This document shows, piece by piece, positions 15,429 to 23,744 of a DNA stretch of 33,066 bases (positions are counted from its first letter, which is position 1; each line of letters begins with the position of its first letter). Origin of the DNA: an uncultured Prevotella sp. (GTDB taxonomy: Bacteria > Bacteroidota > Bacteroidia > Bacteroidales > Bacteroidaceae); contig USSF01000021.1 in the NCBI GenBank assembly GCA_900557405.1, positions 1 to 33,066 of the forward strand. Direction: 5' to 3'. The notes below the pieces were generated by a model. The model saw only the letters and a program-made list of their open reading frames with translations. It ran no database searches and was not told the DNA's origin. A program made the translations under genes and the position numbers.

Positions 15429-17111
15429 TTACCAGAAGTAGATGTAGAATGCCACGGTTATCGCAATGATGATTGCGCTGTGGATCACATCCCATTTCGT
15501 CCAGCTGGCTTTCGTTGCAGCTCTCTGCTCCGGAGTGGAAGTGCCGAACACGAGTCCCTGTATCTTTTCCTCCGACGGTGCTTCGGTGATGAGGCTGACG
15601 ATAACCACCACGAGGCAGCATATGATGAGCATCACTCCGCAGAAGTAGAGCCAGTTGAAGTCAAAGAACACGGCCTTGAACCAGTTGTCCGTTGCTTCGG
15701 CCACGTTGCTGTAGTATACCTTTGCGCCGAGACGTGTCAGACCGATAACGATACCGGCGAGCAGACCGTACATTCCGCCCTTTGCCGATGCCCTCTTCCA
15801 GCAGATTCCGAGCAGGAATGCTGCGGCGATGCCTGGAGCGAGAACGCTTTGCACGTCCTGCAGATAGTTGTATAACACGTTGCCCACGCTTCTCATTATA
15901 GGAATCCAGAGGATACCGAGAATCACGATTACCACGGTGGCAATCTGGCCGATTCTCACGAGTGCCTTCTCTGAAGTCTCAGGGCGCAGACGTTTGTAGA
16001 AGTCGATGGTGAAGAGCATTGCCGATGAGTTGAAGAGCGAAGCCAGCGAACTCATCAGTGCCGCGAGGATACCGCAGACCACGAGTCCCTTGAATCCCGC
16101 AGGCAGCAGTTTTGCCACGAGGGTAGGGAAGGCAGCGTCGCTTATTGCCACGCCGTTGGCGTCAACCGGCAGGAAAGCGCCGCCCGACTTCACGTTGAGG
16201 GCGTATGCAATCATTCCCGGAATCAGGAAGATGAATACAGGCAGGAGCTTCAGGTATGCGCCGAAGATTGTTCCGCGGCGTGCCTCCTTCTCGTTCTTGC
16301 CCGACAATACGCGCTGCACGATGAACTGGTCCGTACACCAGTACCAGAAGCCGATTACCGCTGAGCCCACAAGAGCTCCGAGCCATGGATAGTCAGGGTC
16401 GCGCAGGTCGCGCATCAGGTCTGTCATGTGGTCGCCATACTGGTTCACCGGCTCTGCCGAGCAGATGGCCATCACCTGGTCCCAACCGCCCACGGCCCTG
16501 AGTCCGAGCACGAGGATGATGATGGAGCCAAGGAGCAGGATAGGAGTCTGCAGCACGGAGGTATAGAGCACGCTCTTCATTCCGCCGAAGATTGTGTAGA
16601 GGGCGGTGATGAGCACCAGTCCGATGGCTGCAATCCAGAAGAAGTCGATGCCCCAGAGTTCCTTGATTCCGAATACCTGCTGGAATACGAGGCCTCCGGC
16701 ATATACCGTCACGGCAACCTTGGTCAATACGTAGCTTATCAGCGAGATTACGGAGAGTATCGTTCTGCTCTCCTTGTTGTATCTTCTTTCCAGGAATTCA
16801 GGCATGGTGTATACCATGGAGCGCGAATAGAACGGCACGAACACCCATCCCAGGATAAGAATCATCCATCCCTGGATTTCCCAGTGTGCCATAGCCATGC
16901 CGGATGACGCACCCGCTCCGGCAAGTCCGATAAGATGCTCCGAACCGATGTTCGAGGCGAAAATCGACGCACCGATGGCAATCCATGTTGCATCGCGTCC
17001 GCCCAGGAAGTAGTCTGCTGAATTGTTGTTCTTTTGTGTTACGACCCACACCACGATGCCGATCAGGGCAGCGCAGAAGAGTCCGATAACCAACCAGTCG
17101 TATAGTTCCAT
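15429..17111 (-). CDS. Sodium/sugar symporter, SSS (SGLT) family
   Basis: This 560-residue inner-membrane protein has about 13-14 hydrophobic helices. The first helix is immediately N-terminal, followed by DYFLGGRDATW and the SGLT-type GSEHLIGLAGAGA segment. Other family marks are YTMPEFLERRYN, QFIVQRVLSGKNEKEARRG and FNSSAMLFTIDFYKR. It should use the sodium gradient to import a monosaccharide. As second gene of the arabinose operon, 47 bp after the mutarotase and 91 bp before araR, its substrate is most likely L-arabinose, as for the corresponding transporter of the B. thetaiotaomicron arabinose locus. Substrate assignment is from context. Confidence 0.88.
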   Translation of the reverse strand: MELYDWLVIGLFCAALIGIVVWVVTQKNNNSADYFLGGRDATWIAIGASIFASNIGSEHLIGLAGAGASSGMAMAHWEIQGWMILILGWVFVPFYSRSMVYTMPEFLERRYNKESRTILSVISLISYVLTKVAVTVYAGGLVFQQVFGIKELWGIDFFWIAAIGLVLITALYTIFGGMKSVLYTSVLQTPILLLGSIIILVLGLRAVGGWDQVMAICSAEPVNQYGDHMTDLMRDLRDPDYPWLGALVGSAVIGFWYWCTDQFIVQRVLSGKNEKEARRGTIFGAYLKLLPVFIFLIPGMIAYALNVKSGGAFLPVDANGVAISDAAFPTLVAKLLPAGFKGLVVCGILAALMSSLASLFNSSAMLFTIDFYKRLRPETSEKALVRIGQIATVVIVILGILWIPIMRSVGNVLYNYLQDVQSVLAPGIAAAFLLGICWKRASAKGGMYGLLAGIVIGLTRLGAKVYYSNVAEATDNWFKAVFFDFNWLYFCGVMLIICCLVVVIVSLITEAPSEEKIQGLVFGTSTPEQRAATKASWTKWDVIHSAIIIAITVAFYIYFW

Positions 17112-17158
17112 TTTCTTTAAGAGTTTATTAGTAAGTTGTATAGTTTGATTTGTTCCGT

Positions 17159-18328
17159 TTATTTCTTCACGCTGAAGCGGTAAGCCACGTGGCTGTGGTA
17201 TTTCTCACCCGGCTTTAGGTAAGGCGACGGCCAGTCCTTCTTGTTCGGCGAGTCAGGGTATTTCTGGCTCTCCAGACAAACGGAAACGTGCTTCGGATAC
17301 TTTATTCCGTGCTTGCAGGCGATGCCCGTGCCCTGGAAATTGCCCGTATATACCTGTACTCCAGGCTCGTTGGTGAACATCTCGAGCATGATGCCCGTCT
17401 TTGGCGAATAGAGCGATGCGCACACTTTTGTGTCGTCGCCCTTGCCGTCCCTGTATGTGTTCAGACACCAGTTGTGGTCGTACCCCGTGGCGTTCTTTAT
17501 CTGGTCATACGTCGTGTCGTTGATTGTCTCGCTGATGGCGTGCGCCTTGCGGAAGTCCATCGGTGTGCCCTCCACGGGTCTTATCTCGCCGGTCGTCATA
17601 TATGTCTCGTCGGCAGGGGTGAAGTTGTCGGCATTGACATACAATACCATGTCCGTGCCCTCCTTCGAGGGGTCGCCGTTCAGATTGAAGTAGCTGTGGT
17701 TCGTCATGTTTATCACGGTCTCCTTGTCTGTCGTGGCGTCGAATGTGATGTCGAGCGTGTTGTCGCCCTTCACGGTGTATGTGGTCGTGGCTGTCACCGT
17801 GCCGGGGAAATTGTTGTCGCCGTCGGGCGAAACGATGGTGAGGACGAGGGTTGAGTCGTTGGGCTGCTTGGCGTCATACACCTGATACATCCATCCCGAC
17901 GGACCGCCGTGCAGACAATGGCCGAAGTTGTTCTGCGGCAGCTGGTAGTCCTTGCCGTCCACGGTCAGATGTCCCTTGTTTATTCTGTTGGCGTATCTGC
18001 CCACCGAAGAACCATAGTCGCTCGGACTGTTCACCGAGTCGGCATACTGCCTGATGTTGTCGTAGCCGAGAACCACATCCGTCGGCTTGCCGTCCTTGTC
18101 GGGCACGCAGAGCGATACCACGCGGCCGCCGAAGTTCGTGATGCAGACCTCCATGCCGTTGGAGTTCTTCAGCGTGTAGAGCTTCACGGGTTTTTCGTTT
18201 ATCGTCGTGTCAAAGGCTGCCGGGTCAAGACCGGATACGGTCAGTTTTGCATCATTGCCCTTCACGCATGATGCCAAAGTCGCAATTGCTAATGCTGCTC
18301 CCCAAAGAATGTTTCTATAGGTCTTCAT
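17159..18328 (-). CDS. galM: Aldose 1-epimerase (mutarotase), exported lipoprotein
   Basis: This enzyme interconverts alpha and beta anomers of aldoses. The 389-residue protein carries a lipoprotein signal ending in L-A-S-C (Cys21), so it should be anchored outside the cytoplasm. The epimerase domain shows GRYANRI, HCLHGGPSGW, the catalytic-His segment NMTNHSYFNLNG and the catalytic-Glu segment VCLESQKYPDSPNK near the C-terminus. It is the first gene of the arabinose operon and would deliver the anomer preferred by the symporter encoded next. A second, signal-less mutarotase is encoded with galK at 20279-21367. Its promoter is probably around 18424-18454, but the match is poor. Confidence 0.92.
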   Translation of the reverse strand: MKTYRNILWGAALAIATLASCVKGNDAKLTVSGLDPAAFDTTINEKPVKLYTLKNSNGMEVCITNFGGRVVSLCVPDKDGKPTDVVLGYDNIRQYADSVNSPSDYGSSVGRYANRINKGHLTVDGKDYQLPQNNFGHCLHGGPSGWMYQVYDAKQPNDSTLVLTIVSPDGDNNFPGTVTATTTYTVKGDNTLDITFDATTDKETVINMTNHSYFNLNGDPSKEGTDMVLYVNADNFTPADETYMTTGEIRPVEGTPMDFRKAHAISETINDTTYDQIKNATGYDHNWCLNTYRDGKGDDTKVCASLYSPKTGIMLEMFTNEPGVQVYTGNFQGTGIACKHGIKYPKHVSVCLESQKYPDSPNKKDWPSPYLKPGEKYHSHVAYRFSVKK

Positions 18329-18785
18329 AAATTCAAAATGTTAGATTTCTTTATTGCGGTTGTTGTTTCCCCCGTTTTTTGGAGTTTGATATAAGGCAAA
18401 TGCCTGTGTTTTGAAATTGTTTGTAAAAGTACGATTTATTTTCCGAATAACACTCATTTGGAGGTAAGTTTTTTTAATAAAAGTGTTTTAGTGACACCTT
18501 TCTTCCGTTTTTGCCAAGTCCGTATTGCATTTGTGGGCGTTGAATTGTTTGTTAAATGATTTTGGTCAATAAATTCTTGATAAAAATAAAAAACTACGTC
18601 TTCCCGTAATTAATAAGAACAAGACGAAAGGTCTTTTCTCTTGATAGTTATCGTTTGCAAGACTTAAATAAATATGGCTGATCTCCTCGTCAACTCTTCA
18701 ACTTGTTTACTCGTCAACTTCCTATAATATATAATCGTAAGATAAATTGGAATTAATCAGAAAACATAGCCTGTAAACAAATTGA

Positions 18786-18821
18786 AAAAACGGTACCAGA
18801 AAAGTATAGCATTCTGGTACC
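18786..18821 (-). terminator. Hairpin with T-run closing the 22-bp array
   Basis: GGTACCAGAA (18792-18801) and TTCTGGTACC (18812-18821) form a perfect 10-bp stem with a 10-nt loop. On the minus strand GTTTTTTC follows, a good intrinsic terminator. galK already has its own terminator 200 bp upstream, so this one would end either read-through or a separate transcript across the array. Confidence 0.6.
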
Positions 18822-18828
18822 AAGAGTT

Positions 18829-18983
18829 CAGCATAGGTATACCGATAGTTCAGCATAGGTATACCGATAGTCCAGCATAGATATACTGATAGTCCAGCAT
18901 AGGTATACCGAAGGGGCAGCATAGTTGCACCAACAGTGCAGCATAGGTAATACTCATCGTATAACATAGCTATACTCCCGGTA
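18829..18983. repeat. Seven-unit 22-bp tandem repeat
   Basis: CAGCATAG or a near variant starts at 18829, 18851, 18873, 18895, 18917, 18939 and 18962: spacing 22 bp five times, then 23. Units read roughly CAGCATAGGTATACCGATAG plus two bases and diverge from left to right. There are no unique spacers, and 22 is not a multiple of three, so neither CRISPR nor a repeat protein fits. It lies between the galK terminator and a second terminator-like hairpin. Confidence 0.9.
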
Positions 18984-19000
18984 AAACCACTGCTTTAAAA

Positions 19001-19046
19001 TAAAAAGGAGCATAAAGTCTGACCCTTTGTCATCCCTTATGCTCCT
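19001..19046 (-). terminator. Rho-independent terminator of galM-galK
   Basis: On the minus strand AGGAGCATAA (19046-19037) pairs with TTATGCTCCT (19015-19006), a 10-bp stem followed by TTTTATTTTA. It starts 15 bp after the galK stop. Confidence 0.85.
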
Positions 19047-19060
19047 CTGCAGTTTCGTTT

Positions 19061-20221
19061 TTAGCAGACCTTTCTTGATCCGGCTCCGATCACCACGTCG
19101 TAAATCTTCGGTGCCTTGCCGTATCTGGCTGTGTATTTTTCCTTCACGTCGGCGATGAACCTGTCATAGAGGTCTTCCTTCACGAGGTTGATCGTGCATC
19201 CGCCGAATCCGCCTCCCATGATGCGGCTTCCGGTCACGCCGTTCTCCTTGGCGATGTCGTTCAGATAATCGAGCTCCTCGCATGACACTTCATAGTCTTT
19301 GCTCAGTCCGTCGTGGGTCTCATACATCTTCTTGCCTACCGTCTCGTAGTCGCCGGCATTGAGGGCGTCGCATACTGCGAGCACACGGTCTTTCTCGCCC
19401 AATACGTAGACGGCGCGCTTCATGTCTTCCTCGCTCACGTCGCCCTTCACGGCTTCGAGCATGTCCCAGTCGGCGTCGCGCAGGGTCTCCACCGTCTTTT
19501 CCGGATATTTCTTCTGTATCGCCTCAACCACGTTCTCGCAGCTCTTGCGGCGGTCGTTGTAGGCTGAGGATGCGAGCTCGTGTTTCACCACGGAGTCCAC
19601 CAGCACCAGTTTGTAGCCCTTGGGGTCGAACGGGAAATATTCAAACTCGCGGCTGCGGCAGTCGAGGCGCATCAGCTTGCCTTCCTGTCCGAACACGCTT
19701 GCAAACTGGTCCATGATTCCGCAGTTCACTCCGCAGTAGTTGTGCTCTGTGGCCTGTCCGGCGAGCGCCATGTCCCATTTCGATACCTTGTTCTCCCCGA
19801 ACAGGTCGTTCAGTGCGCAGGCATAGCAGCTTTCGAGCGCTGCGGATGATGAGAGTCCGGCTCCCAACGGGATGTCTCCGGCAAATGCGGTGTTGAAGCC
19901 TTTCACGTCAACACCGAGCTTTTTCATCTCCTGTATTATACCATATATATATCTTGCCCAGCTTGCCTTGGGGCCTTTCTCATCGTTGATGTCGAATTCC
20001 ACGCGGTCCTTCAGGTCTATGGAGTATGCCATCACCTTGTTCGTGCCGTTAGGCCGTATTTCGCACATTATGCCTTTGTCGATTGCTCCGGGGAATACGA
20101 ATCCTCCGTTGTAGTCGGTATGCTCTCCGATGATGTTTATTCTTCCTGGGGATGTGTATATGTTTCCTGTCTTTCCGTCGAAGTGCTTGATGAAGCGGCT
20201 TCTTACTGCTTCTATGTCCAT
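19061..20221 (-). CDS. galK: Galactokinase
   Basis: This GHMP-family kinase phosphorylates alpha-D-galactose to galactose-1-phosphate in the cytoplasm. The 386-residue length is normal. The galactokinase signature GRINIIGEHTDYNGG is at 26-40, the ATP-binding loop PLGAGLSSSAALE at 118-130, and the third GHMP motif GGGFGGCTINLV near the C-terminus. The catalytic Asp lies in CGIMDQFAS. It follows galM by 57 bp and forms a two-gene unit with it. No galT, galE or sugar transporter is adjacent, so the rest of the Leloir pathway must be encoded elsewhere. Confidence 0.96.
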   Translation of the reverse strand: MDIEAVRSRFIKHFDGKTGNIYTSPGRINIIGEHTDYNGGFVFPGAIDKGIMCEIRPNGTNKVMAYSIDLKDRVEFDINDEKGPKASWARYIYGIIQEMKKLGVDVKGFNTAFAGDIPLGAGLSSSAALESCYACALNDLFGENKVSKWDMALAGQATEHNYCGVNCGIMDQFASVFGQEGKLMRLDCRSREFEYFPFDPKGYKLVLVDSVVKHELASSAYNDRRKSCENVVEAIQKKYPEKTVETLRDADWDMLEAVKGDVSEEDMKRAVYVLGEKDRVLAVCDALNAGDYETVGKKMYETHDGLSKDYEVSCEELDYLNDIAKENGVTGSRIMGGGFGGCTINLVKEDLYDRFIADVKEKYTARYGKAPKIYDVVIGAGSRKVC

Positions 20222-20278
20222 TGGCTTTAAGTTTTAAGTTAGTGTATGAATGTTATAGTTGATATTTGTCAGCCGTAT

Positions 20279-21367
20279 TTATTTTTCCACGCCGAACTTG
20301 TAGATTGTCGTCTGCTTGTATTGTTCGCCCGGGCGCAATACCACAGACGGGAAGTATGGTCGGTTTGGAGAATCAGGGAAGTGCTGTGCTTCGAGGCATA
20401 CGGCGCTTCTTCTCGGATATGTCGACCCGTGTGTGCCGCTGATGCCGCTCTCGAAGTTTCCGGTGTACAGCTGCAGTCCTGGCTCAGTGGTGTATACCTC
20501 CATTGTCCTTCCGCTGTTCGGCTCTTTCAGTCTGGCTGCGAAGCTCAGCTCGCCTTCCTCTTTCTTGTTGAGCACGTAGTTGTGGTCGTATCCGCTGCCG
20601 TTCTTTATCTGCTCGTTGTCGCAGTTGATTCTCTCGCCGATGGCTTTCGGTGTGCGGAAGTCGAACGGTGTGCCTTCCACGAAGCGTATCTCTCCTGTAG
20701 GGATGCTCTGCGCGTCGATGGGGAGATAGAAGTCGGCGTTCAGCTCCAGCATGATGTTGTCAACCGTAGGCGTAGGGTTGGCTATGCCGGCAAGGCTGAA
20801 GAATCCGTGGTTGGTAAGGCAGATGATTGTTTTTTTGTTTGTAGTGGCAAGATAATCGATAATCAATTCATTATCGTCGTTGAAAGTATAAGTGACCGTT
20901 ACTTTCACTTCTCCGGTGAATCCCTCTTCACCATAGCTTGAAACGTAGTTGAGCACCACCGTTTCATCGTTCATTCTCAGGGCGTCCCACACTTTCCGGT
21001 TGAATCCGCTCTTTCCTCCGTGCAGCGAGTTCTCTCCGTCGTTTATCGGAAGCTGGTATTCTTTTCCGTTGAGCTGGAACTTGCCTTTGCATATCCTGTT
21101 GCCGTAGCGGCCGATGAGGGTTGAGAGATATGGTTCCGGACTGTTGATGACGTCCTGTATGTTGTCGTGTCCCTGAATCACGTTGGCGTAGTTGCCGTTT
21201 TTGTCCGGCACCATGATTGCCACAAGAGCACCGCCATAGTTTGTGATTGCAACTTCATTGCCTTTCTTATTCTTCAGAATATAGAGGTCTGTCTTTTTTC
21301 CGTGTATCGTGGTTTGAAAATCTTCTCTTTTCAAACCACACAAGTTTGGCGTTTCGTTCGTGTTCAT
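20279..21367 (-). CDS. galM: Aldose 1-epimerase (mutarotase), cytoplasmic
   Basis: The 362-residue mutarotase lacks any signal peptide, unlike the paralogue at 17159-18328. Family motifs are ITNYGGALVA (41-50), GRYGNRI (86-92), NSLHGGKSGF, the catalytic His187 in LTNHGFFSL, and the catalytic Glu in VCLEAQHFPDSPN (about residue 330). It supplies alpha-galactose to galactokinase, which is encoded next on the same strand. A promoter-like element lies 35-66 bp upstream of its start. Confidence 0.94.
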   Translation of the reverse strand: MNTNETPNLCGLKREDFQTTIHGKKTDLYILKNKKGNEVAITNYGGALVAIMVPDKNGNYANVIQGHDNIQDVINSPEPYLSTLIGRYGNRICKGKFQLNGKEYQLPINDGENSLHGGKSGFNRKVWDALRMNDETVVLNYVSSYGEEGFTGEVKVTVTYTFNDDNELIIDYLATTNKKTIICLTNHGFFSLAGIANPTPTVDNIMLELNADFYLPIDAQSIPTGEIRFVEGTPFDFRTPKAIGERINCDNEQIKNGSGYDHNYVLNKKEEGELSFAARLKEPNSGRTMEVYTTEPGLQLYTGNFESGISGTHGSTYPRRSAVCLEAQHFPDSPNRPYFPSVVLRPGEQYKQTTIYKFGVEK

Positions 21368-21401
21368 AATATAGTTTTTTTATAGTTAGTAATCGTACGT
21401 G

Positions 21402-21433
21402 CAAAGTAAACGAAAATAAACGAGAAACACAAA
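21402..21433 (-). promoter_or_regulatory. Promoter of galM-galK
   Basis: On the minus strand TTTG (21433-21430), a 20-nt spacer and TTACTTTG (21409-21402) match the Bacteroides promoter except for one base of the -7 box. Confidence 0.55.
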
Positions 21434-21440
21434 TGAAATA

Positions 21441-21491
21441 CGGAAAAAAGGATAGTCATTAGTGTTAAAAACCGCTAATTAGACTATCCTT
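21441..21491 (-). terminator. Rho-independent terminator of folC
   Basis: AAGGATAGTC-ATTAG (21448-21462) pairs with CTAAT-TA-GACTATCCTT (21475-21491), a 15-bp stem with a two-base bulge. On the minus strand TTTTTCC follows. It also separates folC transcription from the galM promoter located only a few bases further on. Confidence 0.85.
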
Positions 21492-21525
21492 CTATTGTCT
21501 ATATATACTATATTATATATATGTG

Positions 21526-22809
21526 TCAAAGAAATGTAAGAAAATCTGCCACAATGTAGCTGCTGCCTCCTACGAAGATGAAATCATCCTTGCCGGCATC
21601 GGCAAGTGCTTTTCCGTATGCCTCCTTCACCGACTTGAATGCGTCGCCCCGCAGACCGAAGGTTTCTGCCTCAAGTTTCACCTTTTCGGCAGGTATCGCC
21701 CTGTGGGTCGTGGCCTGCGTGAAATAATATACGGCATTCTTTGGGAGCATGCGGCATACGGCGTCGATGTCCTTGTCGTCCACCATGCCGAATACCATGC
21801 GGAGCTGTCTGCACTGCTGGCTCTTTATCTGTTTGCTCAGGTATTGCCATCCGCCGGCGTTGTGGCCCGTGTCGCAGATTACTTTCGGTGCGGTCCTTAC
21901 CGTTTCCCAGCGGCCTCTCAGTCCTGTGGCGGAGGTGACGTGGGCAAGTCCTTTGGCGATGGAGGCTGTGTCGCTTATCACTCCCATGTCCGTGAGCAGG
22001 CGCACGGCGTTCAATACCGTGTCGGTGTTCTTGGTCTGGCAGAGTCCGCCGAGCTCGCCGTGTATCATGCCGAAATGTTTCGTCCGGTAGTCAATTCCGC
22101 CATCCGTGTGCGGTTTGGCTTCGATTATCTCGCTGTTGTCTTCGGCAAAGGTGATGGGCGCGTCCTCCTGCTTGGCTTTCGCTTCGAATACGGGGCGCGT
22201 CTCCTCGTTGTATTCCCCGATTACCACGGGCGTGCCGCTCTTTATTATTCCGGCCTTCTCCGAGGCAATCTTGGCGAGTGTGTCGCCGAGGAACTGCGTG
22301 TGGTCAAAACTGATGTTCGTTATTATGGAGAGGATGGGGCGTATGATGTTCGTGCAGTCGAGCCGTCCGCCAAGCCCCACTTCTATCACGGCGTAGTCCA
22401 CCTGCTGTTCGGCGAAATACTTGAAGGCGAGGGCGGTGGTCAGTTCGAAGAAGCTCGGATGGAGAGGTTCGAAGAAGTCTTTCTCTTTCTCCACGAAGTC
22501 CGTCACATACTCTTCGCTGATGCATTCGCCGTTCACCCTTATCCTTTCGCGGAAGTCCACGAGATGAGGTGATGTATACAGACCCACCTTGTATCCCTCG
22601 GCCTGCAGTATTGAGGCTATGGAGCAGGAGCAGGAGCCCTTTCCGTTGGTTCCGGCTATGTGGATGGTCTTGAATCTGGTGTGCGGGTGGCCGAAGTGCC
22701 TGTCGAGCTCTTCCGTGTTGTCCAGTCCCTCCTTGTATGCTGATGCCCCTGATTTCTGGAACATCGGCACGCTGTTGTAAAGGTATTCTATGGTTTCTCC
22801 GTAGGTCAT
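21526..22809 (-). CDS. folC: Folylpolyglutamate synthase / dihydrofolate synthase
   Basis: This Mur-ligase-family enzyme adds glutamate to dihydropteroate or to tetrahydrofolate with ATP. The 427-residue protein has the P-loop AGTNGKGS at 52-59, the folate-binding TSPHLVDFRERI (79-90), EVGLGGRLDCTN, the ribose-binding NISFDHTQFLG region, and the C-terminal CDTGHNAGGW. It starts 7 bp after the DedA gene stop and ends before a strong terminator, so the two form an operon. Bifunctionality is the usual state in bacteria and cannot be decided from sequence alone. Confidence 0.94.
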   Translation of the reverse strand: MTYGETIEYLYNSVPMFQKSGASAYKEGLDNTEELDRHFGHPHTRFKTIHIAGTNGKGSCSCSIASILQAEGYKVGLYTSPHLVDFRERIRVNGECISEEYVTDFVEKEKDFFEPLHPSFFELTTALAFKYFAEQQVDYAVIEVGLGGRLDCTNIIRPILSIITNISFDHTQFLGDTLAKIASEKAGIIKSGTPVVIGEYNEETRPVFEAKAKQEDAPITFAEDNSEIIEAKPHTDGGIDYRTKHFGMIHGELGGLCQTKNTDTVLNAVRLLTDMGVISDTASIAKGLAHVTSATGLRGRWETVRTAPKVICDTGHNAGGWQYLSKQIKSQQCRQLRMVFGMVDDKDIDAVCRMLPKNAVYYFTQATTHRAIPAEKVKLEAETFGLRGDAFKSVKEAYGKALADAGKDDFIFVGGSSYIVADFLTFL

Positions 22810-22816
22810 GATTGCG

Positions 22817-23461
22817 TTATTTGTTCTTCTTCATTCCCTTGTATGCAAGGATGGCAACCACGACCACAGCCAGCGCCAGCAGCACGTAGCCTATCTCATG
22901 GCTGTATTTCAGTGCCTGGTGGTATACGTCCTGCGTCGTCTTGTAGTCGGTGTATTCGTATATCGCCCAGCCTATCAGTGCCAAAACCGTGTTCCATACT
23001 CCGGCTCCGAGAGTGGTGAATATGAGGAACCTGCCCACGTGCATTCCTGAAAGTCCTGCCGGGATGCTGATAAGCTGGCGCACGGCGGGGACCAGACGGC
23101 CGAAGAATGTGGATGTGGCTCCGTGTTTGCGGAAGAATTCCTCTGCCTTCTCCACCTTCTCGCGGTCGATAAGACACATGTGGCCGATGCGGCTGTCGGC
23201 AAACTTGTATACTATGGGTCTTCCGAGCCATTTGGCGAGATAATAGTTTATCAGGGCGCCGATGTCGGCACCGATGGTGGCGAATACTATCACCAGCACT
23301 ATGGTCATTCCGCTCTCCGGGTCCATAGCCTTCCATGCGGCCGGCGGTACGACAACTTCCGAAGGGAATGGGATGAATGAGCTCTCGATAGCCATGAAAA
23401 GTGCCACAACCCAATAGTTGAGGTTGTTGAGAATCCAAAGGAAAAGTTCAGCTGAGTTCAT
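22817..23461 (-). CDS. DedA-family inner-membrane protein
   Basis: The 214-residue protein is a VTT/DedA-fold membrane protein, a family that includes undecaprenyl-phosphate and phospholipid flippases. Motifs are the acidic Glu26 followed by PFPSEVVVPP (31-40) in the first re-entrant segment, and FFGRLVPAVRQLISIPAG (119-136) with the conserved Arg residues. Four or five hydrophobic helices are visible, with a basic C-terminus (YKGMKKNK). It is the first gene of the unit with folC. No functional link with folate synthesis is known to me, so the pairing may only share a promoter. Transport substrate is not predictable from sequence. Confidence 0.9.
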   Translation of the reverse strand: MNSAELFLWILNNLNYWVVALFMAIESSFIPFPSEVVVPPAAWKAMDPESGMTIVLVIVFATIGADIGALINYYLAKWLGRPIVYKFADSRIGHMCLIDREKVEKAEEFFRKHGATSTFFGRLVPAVRQLISIPAGLSGMHVGRFLIFTTLGAGVWNTVLALIGWAIYEYTDYKTTQDVYHQALKYSHEIGYVLLALAVVVVAILAYKGMKKNK

Positions 23462-23578
23462 GATTTCTTGTTGTTGTTTCTTGTTTTGATTCTTTTTATT
23501 GTTTCTCGACGGGAATTCTTGTTGCAGTATGCTGTCAGGATTTCCCGTTGAGCTTTGTTTGTTATAGTTTATTTGGCT

Positions 23579-23608
23579 GCAAAGTTAATGATTTGTCCTT
23601 GTATACAA
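23579..23608 (-). promoter_or_regulatory. Promoter of the DedA-folC unit
   Basis: On the minus strand TTTG (23608-23605) and TAACTTTG (23586-23579) are both perfect elements, but the 18-nt spacer is one base shorter than usual. The leader would be about 110 nt. Confidence 0.6.
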
Positions 23609-23692
23609 AAGTCTGGTACTCCAAAACCATCTATATTATGTCTATTTTAACATCTTTCCGAATCTACTGCAACCGTTTTCCTCTTATATGTA

Positions 23693-23733
23693 TGAAACGA
23701 ATGATGGCGAAGTGGGTCACACTCCGCCATCAT
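23693..23733 (-). terminator. Hairpin terminator of dnaJ
   Basis: ATGATGGCG (23701-23709) pairs with CGCCATCAT (23725-23733), with a further AGTG/CACT stem inside. On the minus strand TCGTTTCA follows, a modest T-tract. It begins 12 bp after the dnaJ stop. Confidence 0.6.
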
Positions 23734-23744
23734 ATATGCTTGTA

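Larger units (their letters stand above)
18329..19000. other. Gene-free region upstream of the arabinose operon
   Basis: This stretch should hold the arabinose operon promoter and AraR operator. The best minus-strand -7 candidate is TACTTTTA (18431-18424), one base off consensus, with no TTTG at the right distance. AACACT (about 18449) and AGTGTT (about 18482) form a loose inverted pair that might be part of an operator, but I cannot match it to a known motif. Further on, CTCGTCAACT repeats at 18686 and 18710, then a hairpin (18786-18821) and the 22-bp array (18829-18983). An 81-codon open frame through the array is not credible as a gene. Confidence 0.55.

Noticed and set aside
18722..18967. 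81-codon minus-strand frame with Tyr/Cys-rich repeats
   Set aside because: It is the translation of the 22-bp array; the period is not a multiple of three and the peptide has no family resemblance.
18829..18983. CRISPR array
   Set aside because: The units abut each other at 22 bp with no unique spacers, and no cas genes are present.
21523..22572. 349-codon plus-strand frame opposite folC
   Set aside because: Antisense shadow of a clear folC gene, with composition typical of reversed codons.
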